Source: Methanomassiliicoccus sp.
GTDB lineage: Archaea > Thermoplasmatota > Thermoplasmata > Methanomassiliicoccales > Methanomassiliicoccaceae
Direction of reading: 5' to 3'
Length of the DNA: 44,709 nt
NCBI GenBank assembly: GCA_016109435.1
Contig: JAEILR010000013.1
Span: 1 to 44,709, forward strand
Part shown: in pieces, positions 38,078-44,709 of the stretch
Layout: the number at the start of each line of letters is the position of its first letter
How positions within the stretch are numbered: position 1 is the first letter of the stretch
Made by a program: the position numbers and the translations under genes
Notes under the pieces: model-generated
Told to the model about the DNA's origin: nothing
Databases searched by the model: none
What the model saw: only the letters and a program-made list of their open reading frames with translations

Positions 38078-38320
38078 CTACTTTTCACGGTCCCGGGCGA
38101 ACCCCCAGAAGTACAGATAGATGAACATGCAGGCGGCGCTGAGCACGAAGCTGAACGCTCCCAGCTCCCCGAACGATATAGTGGGGAAGGCCCAGATGAA
38201 CGGATCGAACACGATGTGATCGTTGGTCACTATCCTCGCCGCGACGTACAACCAGACCAGTAGGCTGTACGCCCATGTCGTCAGGACCGCAGCCCTGAGG
38301 AATCGTGACTCCCGGATCAA
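38078..38320 (-). CDS. Small two-helix membrane protein
   Basis: This protein of about 80 residues has two hydrophobic helices (about residues 11-30 and 48-70) and a basic C-terminal end (GFARDREK). No family is recognised. An ATG at 38383 would add 21 residues, but a TATA-like element at 38351-38360 lies inside that part. The TTG at 38320, with GGTGAG a few bases upstream, is preferred, giving a transcript leader of about nine bases. It may be a small subunit or a simple uncharacterised membrane protein; it stands alone between a terminator and the NosD-like gene. Confidence 0.6.
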   Translation of the reverse strand: MIRESRFLRAAVLTTWAYSLLVWLYVAARIVTNDHIVFDPFIWAFPTISFGELGAFSFVLSAACMFIYLYFWGFARDREK

Positions 38321-38350
38321 CCGCTCACCCGGAGGTCGAACGGCCGATCG

Positions 38351-38360
38351 AGATATAAAT
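38351..38360 (-). promoter_or_regulatory. TATA box of the small two-helix gene
   Basis: The minus strand reads ATTTATATCT 31-40 bases before the TTG at 38320, which decides the choice of start. Confidence 0.5.
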
Positions 38361-38404
38361 GTGACATTATGGGGCGTCCGCACGCGGGAATGGTCAAGGG
38401 CCGC

Positions 38405-40480
38405 CTACCTCCTTCTCCACCAGATCAGAAGGACGGCGGAGATGATAGCCACCGCCGGTATGATGAGGAATAGGGGGTCCGTGCTCACCGGGCCCCCATC
38501 GGCGGAGCCATCAGGTTCCGGGGGGGCGGAGGTATCGACGGTGAACGACACCAGGACCTCCCGTGAGTTACCGGCAAGGTCGTGAACGGAAAGCCGCACC
38601 ATGTGGGCTCCGTCGGCAAGGCCTTCGAAGGTGTAACCGGTCGCTGTCAAAAGCAGCTCGATCGATCGTCCGTCGTCGATGCTGATCACATATCCCGCGA
38701 CGCCCTGGGCACTGCTCTCCCAGGTCAACACCACTCTATCGTCCCTGACGGAGGAACCGTCGGCCGGAGAGGTGATCAGAAGGGGAGGGGCGATGCTGTC
38801 CAGGATCACCGTAAGCTCGTCAACAGCCACGTTCCCGACCCGGTCGGTCAGGGTGAACATGACGATGTTCTCGCCCAGTTCCAAGGGGATTGTGGCGGTC
38901 CAGGCATCGAAACCCGAACAGACACCGGACGCATCGGTAGCTTGATTGTGCCACGATAAGGTCGATATCCCCCGGGGTCCGGCGGCCATTCCCGAGACCG
39001 TCGCATGCCAGCCACCGAAATATCCAAGGGACGAGGATATCGCTTCCACATCGATGGCGATGGGGCGAAGGTCCCGGACGCCGTCTACGTTATTGCTGCC
39101 GACGAGGTACGACTCGTCCACCACACCGTCCTTGTCACTGTCGGGTCCAGCCCAGTCCGCCCAGTAGTTGCCCCGGGTAGAGTTCCACCAATTGCCATTG
39201 TGGTCGAAGGCCTGCGCATCCAGTGAACGGATGGACGTCGTGCCGGAGTTACCGATGAACACGTTGCCGGAGAAGGTGTTCCGGTCCGAGTAGTACATGA
39301 ACATCCCCTGCCGGCCATTATTCTCGAAGAGATTATCGAAGAATAGGTTGTCGTCCGCATCCCAGGTCTCGATGCCCGCCCCCATATTGAAGCTGCAAAC
39401 GTTGTCCCTCAGGATGCTGAAAGCCGATTCGCCCATATTGATGCCGTCCTCACCATTGCCGCTGCAGTCGTTTCCCGCTACGATACCGTTGTGTGCGCTG
39501 CCCAGGTTGATGCCGTATCCGCCGTTATGGCTGCAGTCATTGTTCTCCAGGGTGGTGAAGGTCGAGCGGAAAACTGAGATCCCGGAATTATTGCTCCCGG
39601 TGCAATTATTGCCGATGAAGGAGTTGTGATGGGAATCGACCTGATATGCTCCATTCTGCTCGTTCGCGCCGAGCTGGTTGGCCAGCATGGTGCAGTTGCT
39701 CGATCTTTCCACGTTGATACCGTAGATGTTGCCTGTGCAAGTGTTCTCTTCCATCGTGTTGCGGTCAGCGATCAGCAGGGCGATCCCGGCGAAACCGTCA
39801 CTGAGGACGTTCTCCCGAATCATGTTTCCGGCCGAGTTAACCAGGCGGATGCCGTCACCGAAGCTCCGGCATTCGTTCCTCAGCATCGTATTATTGTCGC
39901 TACCCTGCAGAGAGATGCTGTCTCGACCGGAAACACATTCGTTGCCGGAGATGACGTTGAACGAGCTGGAGATCAGGCCGACGGCATATTCGTTGTCGAT
40001 GAGATCGTTGTTCGACACGAAGATGCCGTACGAGGACAGAACATAGATGCCGAAGAGGTTCTCCGAGCAGGTGTTGTTCTCGATGATGACATTAGGTGCG
40101 TTGACCAGGACTATGCCGGCGCCAGGGTCGCGCCTCTCGTCGATCCTGCTGGCACCGTAAAACCAGCAGTCCCGGATCACCAGGTGGGCCGTGGTGTTGG
40201 CCACGAACACAGCGTAGCCGTGACCGGTGGCGTTGATCCTATAGCTCTCGATGACGTACGGATCGGCCGCGGTGCCGGAGCCAGACACGTCACCAGCTGG
40301 CCTCAGGGCGGCAAGCTCATCATCGCTCTCCACGCGGATGATGTCGTGAACGGTCAGGGAGGCCTCCTCGTTCGGACCGCCCCCCTGCACCGGCCCCGGG
40401 GTCAGGGCCAGCATCATAGTGACGATCAGAAGCGCGATCAGGTGCCGGGGCACCTTGATGCGGAGAGCCTTCACGGACAT
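38405..40480 (-). CDS. NosD-like beta-helix surface protein with C-terminal anchor
   Basis: This 691-residue protein has a signal peptide (about 13-33), a long right-handed beta-helix of NosD/CASH type (about 60-430) built from N-x-(I/F/L)-x-x-N-x repeats, an Ig-like region with two or more beta-sandwich folds (about 470-660) and a C-terminal hydrophobic helix ending in WWRRR that would anchor it in the membrane with the bulk outside. Such NosD-like helices are abundant in archaeal surface proteins and probably bind sugars; no catalytic residues are visible. It has its own TATA box and is on the same strand as the histidine kinase gene 121 bases upstream, but appears to be separately transcribed. 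Confidence 0.9.
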   Translation of the reverse strand: MSVKALRIKVPRHLIALLIVTMMLALTPGPVQGGGPNEEASLTVHDIIRVESDDELAALRPAGDVSGSGTAADPYVIESYRINATGHGYAVFVANTTAHLVIRDCWFYGASRIDERRDPGAGIVLVNAPNVIIENNTCSENLFGIYVLSSYGIFVSNNDLIDNEYAVGLISSSFNVISGNECVSGRDSISLQGSDNNTMLRNECRSFGDGIRLVNSAGNMIRENVLSDGFAGIALLIADRNTMEENTCTGNIYGINVERSSNCTMLANQLGANEQNGAYQVDSHHNSFIGNNCTGSNNSGISVFRSTFTTLENNDCSHNGGYGINLGSAHNGIVAGNDCSGNGEDGINMGESAFSILRDNVCSFNMGAGIETWDADDNLFFDNLFENNGRQGMFMYYSDRNTFSGNVFIGNSGTTSIRSLDAQAFDHNGNWWNSTRGNYWADWAGPDSDKDGVVDESYLVGSNNVDGVRDLRPIAIDVEAISSSLGYFGGWHATVSGMAAGPRGISTLSWHNQATDASGVCSGFDAWTATIPLELGENIVMFTLTDRVGNVAVDELTVILDSIAPPLLITSPADGSSVRDDRVVLTWESSAQGVAGYVISIDDGRSIELLLTATGYTFEGLADGAHMVRLSVHDLAGNSREVLVSFTVDTSAPPEPDGSADGGPVSTDPLFLIIPAVAIISAVLLIWWRRR

Positions 40481-40525
40481 GAGCCCAGTATGGGGGTCGG
40501 CCTAATTAATATTTGAGCTTATTGT

Positions 40526-40535
40526 ATTTATATCG
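40526..40535 (-). promoter_or_regulatory. TATA box of the NosD-like gene
   Basis: The minus strand reads GATATAAATA 46-55 bases before the ATG at 40480, giving a leader of about 25 bases. Confidence 0.6.
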
Positions 40536-40601
40536 CTGGGCACGACCGACCTTTCGCTCAGACGGGAAGCATCGTCCTGTTTCCTGAAGAGTCTGACGGT
40601 C

Positions 40602-43043
40602 CTAGTCCTCATCGACGGCGCCCGCGGTCGAGGTCGCCGCCGGCAGATGGACGATGAACTTGGCGCCCTGGGACGGATCGCCGGGAACGCGGTCCTCGAC
40701 CCAGATCATACCCCCATGTTCATCGATCAGCCGCTTGGCTAGATATAGGCCGAGACCTCTACCCGGGGACCTGGTCCTTCCACGGTACTGGCGCATGAAC
40801 ACCTTGGGCTTGACATCGTCGGGTATCCCCGGGCCGTTGTCCTCGACGATGAACTTGTGGTACTCCTTGCCGCCGTCGTAGATGCGGTTCTGACGTATGC
40901 ATATGCGGATCTGCCCCTCGGAATGCTTGATGGCGTTGGCCAGGATGTTCCAGAACGCCTCACGCAGCAGGGGGGAGGCCATCACGAAGCACTTCTGCGG
41001 GGATATCCTCTCGATCAGTGCCTCCTCCCCGCCGAGCGGCCTTATGCTCGCGATGACGTCGTCCAGCATCGAGGATATTTCGACGATGTTGTGCGACATG
41101 TCGTTCAACTCCACGAGCTGGAGCTTGCGCATGTTGTCGATCAGTTCGGTGCTCAAGGCGATCGACTCCAGGGCCTTCTGCAGATCGTCCTTCCGCTTGC
41201 CCGCCTTGTCCTTCTCCATTGCCAGTTGGATGTATCCGGCGATGGCCGCGTTATGTCCCTGGATGTCGTGGGTCAATAGATCAAGGTACATCTCCGCCCG
41301 TTCCTTCGCCTCCACCGCCTCCATCTCCAGCTCCCGCTGATCGGTGAGGTCCTGAAGGATGGCGATGGCACCGATACGCTTTCCCTTGCCATCATGGATA
41401 GGAGCGGCGGATACGAGCTCGGTGCAGTGCCTTCCATCCCGCACCACGTCGAACATCTCCCCTTTTACGACCTCCCCGTACTTGATCGCCCTGGTGATCG
41501 GCATCCCGTCCTTGGTCATCGGGATGCCGTCGTTGGAACGCTTGACCCGCAGCGCGCGGGAGGCGGATGCCGACCGCATGTTCTTGCCGGCCCACGCGTC
41601 GGCACGGGGGTCGTTCGATTCGATGACCTGGCCATCATGGTCGACCAGTATGATGCCCACGGGCAGGTTGTCGACGATCGTGCGCAGGCGGGCCCGCTCC
41701 GCCTCGACCTTCGCGGCGTATTCCTCGACCTGTTTCTTGGCGTCCATCACCTCGGAGGTGTCCACGCCCACCATCAGGAAGGATGGCGGATTCTCGCTTA
41801 TCGGCGTGATCATCAGCTGCGCCGGGTACGTCCTTTCCTTGGCCATGTGCACATGGTCCTGGCGCACCTGGGTCCGCCCGGTCATGAACGCCCTCTCCAC
41901 CATCTTCGCCGCCACCGCGATCTCCTCCGGGGAGGCCAGCTCCTCGAAGCGCTTCCCTTCGAGCGGACCGGGCAGGGAGGACAGGGTACGTTGGCGGAAA
42001 AGCTCATTGCACAATGTCAGTCGGGGGCCCTTGCCGTCGCTCTCGAACAGGCCTATGGATATCGGCGTCGCCTCGAGGATACTGGTCAGCTTCTCGCTCT
42101 CATGGGCGATGCTGGTGAGAAGACATTCCCTCTCCTCGTCCGCCAACTTAAGCTCCTGCAGCATGAGCTGGTCGTTGATGGCCACGGCGATGGAGGTCGC
42201 GATCTTGTTGGCCAGGGATAGCTCGTAGGAGTTGAACGGCCGCATCTTGAAGCGCGCGAAGATCAGCACGGCGTTGGTGCCCTCCCTAATCTTCACCGGG
42301 AGCACGAGCATGGGCCCGATCCCGTATCTCGAAGCGACCTCCCGAGTGACGCGGTCATCCTCCGAGGCGTTCCTGATGACCAGGGGCTGCATGCTGTCGA
42401 TAGCTAAGCCGGCCAGCCGGAGCGCTTCCGTCCCTACTTCCATCTCCTCCTCGCCGGTGAGGTCCATCGAATGATCGGCCGACCATTGGCCCCCTCGGTT
42501 CACCACCAGGGCGAAGCCGTCCTCGTCCAGAGCGCCGGTCACGGCGCTCACCGTGCTGTTGACCAGTTCCTGAGGATCGGCCGAGGACCGCAGGAGGCCG
42601 TTAATGCGGCCGATGGCCTCCAGGGCCTTGTGTTCCATCACCTGCTCCGTCCGGTCATGGACCAAGAACAGAACGGACAACGGCTCGCTTCCTTCTTTGA
42701 GGATCGGCGTTGCGTCGTACACTAGAAGCTGCGAGCCATGGACATAGGTCCCGCTGACCGTCCGGCCTTCCTTGAGGACCGTGTACATCAGCTCCCTGAA
42801 CTCGTCGCACAAGGGCCCCGGGACCCCCAGCTCTTCCACCTTCCTGCCCAGTATCTCCCCCGGTTCCCGGCCGAGGAGCCTGGCTGCGGGGGGGCTGACG
42901 TACCGGAAGCGGAGGTCCCGTCCGATCAGGAACAGAAGCCTCCCGGTGCGTTCCAGGCCTTCCTCTACCTGCATCTGGATCGCGTTGACCATCTCGTTCG
43001 AGGCGGCGAGCCTCCTGCCGTCGTCGATGAACGACTCTACCAC
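40602..43043 (-). CDS. Soluble multi-PAS/GAF sensor histidine kinase
   Basis: This 813-residue cytoplasmic kinase has PAS (about 30-135), GAF (about 140-295), PAS (about 315-435) and PAS (about 445-570) sensor domains, then a phosphorylation helix with H592 in LLTHDIQGHN and an ATPase domain with N-box NAIKH at 703-707, G1 DNGPGIP at 735-741 and G2 GRGLGLYLAK at 761-770. The H-box with D-I-Q-G-H-N after the His differs from the usual HExxxP pattern and is of the kind seen in archaeal kinases. No membrane helix and no response regulator is nearby. Start is GTG at 43043 with GGGGA upstream. The signal is unknown; PAS and GAF domains often bind small ligands, haem or flavin. Confidence 0.93.
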   Translation of the reverse strand: MVESFIDDGRRLAASNEMVNAIQMQVEEGLERTGRLLFLIGRDLRFRYVSPPAARLLGREPGEILGRKVEELGVPGPLCDEFRELMYTVLKEGRTVSGTYVHGSQLLVYDATPILKEGSEPLSVLFLVHDRTEQVMEHKALEAIGRINGLLRSSADPQELVNSTVSAVTGALDEDGFALVVNRGGQWSADHSMDLTGEEEMEVGTEALRLAGLAIDSMQPLVIRNASEDDRVTREVASRYGIGPMLVLPVKIREGTNAVLIFARFKMRPFNSYELSLANKIATSIAVAINDQLMLQELKLADEERECLLTSIAHESEKLTSILEATPISIGLFESDGKGPRLTLCNELFRQRTLSSLPGPLEGKRFEELASPEEIAVAAKMVERAFMTGRTQVRQDHVHMAKERTYPAQLMITPISENPPSFLMVGVDTSEVMDAKKQVEEYAAKVEAERARLRTIVDNLPVGIILVDHDGQVIESNDPRADAWAGKNMRSASASRALRVKRSNDGIPMTKDGMPITRAIKYGEVVKGEMFDVVRDGRHCTELVSAAPIHDGKGKRIGAIAILQDLTDQRELEMEAVEAKERAEMYLDLLTHDIQGHNAAIAGYIQLAMEKDKAGKRKDDLQKALESIALSTELIDNMRKLQLVELNDMSHNIVEISSMLDDVIASIRPLGGEEALIERISPQKCFVMASPLLREAFWNILANAIKHSEGQIRICIRQNRIYDGGKEYHKFIVEDNGPGIPDDVKPKVFMRQYRGRTRSPGRGLGLYLAKRLIDEHGGMIWVEDRVPGDPSQGAKFIVHLPAATSTAGAVDED

Positions 43044-43173
43044 TTCTTTCCCCTGACCTCCCTAACATCTTTCAAGAGAACAATACTTTCTATGGCCTAG
43101 GGGACAGGCTGCAGATCATAGCGCGGTTCGCCCGTCATCGTACCATCGCACCTCCGGTAACCCGTCCCAGAGA

Positions 43174-44709
43174 TCAGGGCTTCCTGAGGTCCATGCCGCA
43201 GTGCTCGCAAACGTGGTTGCCGGACACGGGCTTCCAGCATCTAGGGCAGGTCCTCTGCTCCGCGCCGGCGGTCTTGAGGTCGGCGGCGATCGACGGCTTC
43301 GTCCGTTCGACGGCGGGACCATCCCTTTTCTTCCTGATCATCACCACCATGAGAAGGCCGATCAACGAGATGGTGATCAACACCCCCAGGAGAACGCTCA
43401 TGGCCCCAGTGCCATACTGGGGGGTGGCATATGCGGTCGTGGAGGCTTGCCCCTTTCCTCCCGGTCCATGCGCGGCAACCGTGTACTCGTAGCTCCTGCC
43501 ATTGATCAGACCGCTTATGACTATCGAGGTGCCGGCGGTGTGGGCGATGTCCACGCCGTTCTGGTAAACGATGTAGTAGTCCACGGTCGGATCGCCATCA
43601 GCGGGTTTCGACCAGGATAGGGTCACCACTCCATCGCCGGTCACCACCACCAGGCCGATGGGGGCGCCGGGAACGGCAGCCGAGCCGGAGGGTACGGCCT
43701 CCATCTCCACGGACCGGGGACCATCGCCAACATGATTATGGGCGGCCACGGAGAACATGTACTCCTGGCCGTTGACGAGGCCGTCGATGACGATGGAAGC
43801 TTCATTGGAACGGGCGACCTCCACCCCGTCCTGGTAGATGATGTAGTATTCGATCACCGCTCCGCCATCGTTGCCTGGGGGCGCCCAGGTGAGGAACACC
43901 TGGTCCTTCCAGATCATCGCGTTGAGAGCGGATGGCGCGCCCGGGAGGGTAACGCTGGTGCTGGGCGTCGCCGTCACGGTGGGGGACGGGGGGCTGGTCC
44001 CCGCCGAATTGTGCGCGGCCACGGCGATGACGTATGTTTGCCCATTGAGGAGGCCGGTGAGGTTCGCCGAGGTCGAGGAGGCATGAAGGACGTCCACGCC
44101 GTCCAGGAACACGACGTAGTGATCTATGCCCGCCCCTCCGTTGTTGCTCGGAGCGGTCCACACGAGCGCGATATGGCCGTTGCCAGGAGTAGCGGTGAGG
44201 GCGGTAGGCGCCCCAGGTATCGTGACGGTGGGGCTCGGGGTCGCCTGCACCGCTGAGGATTGGAGCCCGGTCCCCACCGCGTTATGGGCCGCCACCGTGA
44301 AGTTGTACGACGTTCCGTCGGTGAGCCCGGTGATGGTCAGAGAGGTTGACGTCGGGTGGCCTACGTCCGCCCCGTCCCGGAAGACGATGTAGTGATCGAT
44401 CGCCGCTCCGCCGTCGCTGGTCGGAGGGCTCCAGGTCAGCGTCACCTGGCCTGCTCCGGGCGTGGATTGGAGGTTGACAGGGACGCCTGGAACGTTCATC
44501 GGGAGCTGGGGGGTGGCGGCGGCCGCCGTGGATTGCGGGCCCTCTCCCGCAACATTGTGCGCGGAAACGGTGAAGCTGTAGCTCTGGCCGTTCACGAGCC
44601 CGGTGACCGTAGCAGAGGCCGATGTCACCTGCTGCACGGCCAACCCGTTCTGGTAGACGACATAATGGTCTATGGGGGCTCCGCCGTCGGAGGGCGCGGC
44701 CCATGCAAG
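43174..44709 (-). CDS. FN3-repeat membrane protein with C-terminal zinc ribbon (5' end outside window)
   Basis: Frame is open to the last base of the window, so the N-terminus is missing; an apparent start at 44643 is a Leu codon inside an FN3 repeat. About 511 residues are visible: one partial and four full fibronectin type III domains of about 88-90 residues, each with W(S/T/A)xP, YxV(F/Y)xDGxxV and (Y/F)xxxVAAHN motifs, then a transmembrane helix (VLLGVLITISLIGLLMVVMI), a basic stop-transfer stretch and a short zinc ribbon (CPRC, CEHCG) at the end. The FN3 part would lie outside the cell and the zinc ribbon inside. It is just upstream of the histidine kinase gene on the same strand, 130 bases away. 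Adhesion or sensing is plausible, not shown. Confidence 0.9.
   Translation of the reverse strand, partial: LAWAAPSDGGAPIDHYVVYQNGLAVQQVTSASATVTGLVNGQSYSFTVSAHNVAGEGPQSTAAAATPQLPMNVPGVPVNLQSTPGAGQVTLTWSPPTSDGGAAIDHYIVFRDGADVGHPTSTSLTITGLTDGTSYNFTVAAHNAVGTGLQSSAVQATPSPTVTIPGAPTALTATPGNGHIALVWTAPSNNGGAGIDHYVVFLDGVDVLHASSTSANLTGLLNGQTYVIAVAAHNSAGTSPPSPTVTATPSTSVTLPGAPSALNAMIWKDQVFLTWAPPGNDGGAVIEYYIIYQDGVEVARSNEASIVIDGLVNGQEYMFSVAAHNHVGDGPRSVEMEAVPSGSAAVPGAPIGLVVVTGDGVVTLSWSKPADGDPTVDYYIVYQNGVDIAHTAGTSIVISGLINGRSYEYTVAAHGPGGKGQASTTAYATPQYGTGAMSVLLGVLITISLIGLLMVVMIRKKRDGPAVERTKPSIAADLKTAGAEQRTCPRCWKPVSGNHVCEHCGMDLRKP

Noticed and set aside
39626..40516. Plus-strand open frame of 296 codons
   Set aside because: It is antisense to the NosD-like gene, whose repeats, signal peptide and anchor are clear.

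Overview
The window looks like part of a high-GC archaeal chromosome. Promoters read as TATA-type elements about 25 bases before the start region, not as bacterial -35/-10 pairs. Many genes start with GTG or TTG behind GGTG/GGAGG ribosome-binding sites, small zinc-ribbon tails recur, and secreted proteins carry NosD-type beta-helix, FN3 and Ig-like domains typical of archaeal surface proteins. A Thermoplasmatota/Methanomassiliicoccales-like origin is my best guess from style alone; no rRNA, tRNA or other phylogenetic marker is present to confirm it.

Bases 1-23,600 form a cell-surface polysaccharide island. It holds both halves of a Wzm/Wzt ABC exporter (genes 16.5 kb apart), a Wzx-like flippase, glycosyltransferases of the GT4 and GT2 types, a rare formyltransferase-like/beta-propeller glycosyltransferase fusion, and the GDP-mannose to GDP-L-fucose pair (Gmd, Fcl). 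Between these lie genes better suited to non-sugar decoration: two PaaK/CapK-type adenylate-forming enzymes, an ATP-grasp ligase, three FemAB/GNAT-type transferases in tandem (a fourth lies at 26-27 kb), and an enolase-like gene overlapping a phosphoglycerate-mutase-like gene. A secreted Ig-like/beta-helix protein closes the island. The simplest reading is that a fucose-containing polymer is built, decorated with acyl or aminoacyl groups, and exported.

Bases 23,600-31,016 are mixed: an AT-rich gene-free stretch with a palindrome and direct repeats, a small membrane protein broken by a one-base frameshift in a C5 run, two unrecognised ORFs, the fourth FemAB paralogue, and two overlapping MsbA-like half-transporters that probably form a heterodimeric exporter.

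Bases 31,207-36,534 hold the most unusual module: a P-loop ATPase with a C-terminal zinc ribbon overlaps a large Ras-like GTPase-domain protein, and both diverge from a two-gene operon encoding a one-TM protein and a helical double-zinc-ribbon protein. I do not recognise this arrangement.

Bases 36,696-44,709 encode envelope and sensing proteins: a lipoprotein-like or anchored secreted protein with a Pro/Thr linker, a strong intrinsic-type terminator, a tiny two-TM protein, a NosD-like beta-helix protein with a C-terminal anchor, a PAS-GAF-PAS-PAS histidine kinase without a neighbouring response regulator, and an FN3-repeat protein with a membrane anchor and cytoplasmic zinc ribbon that runs off the window end.
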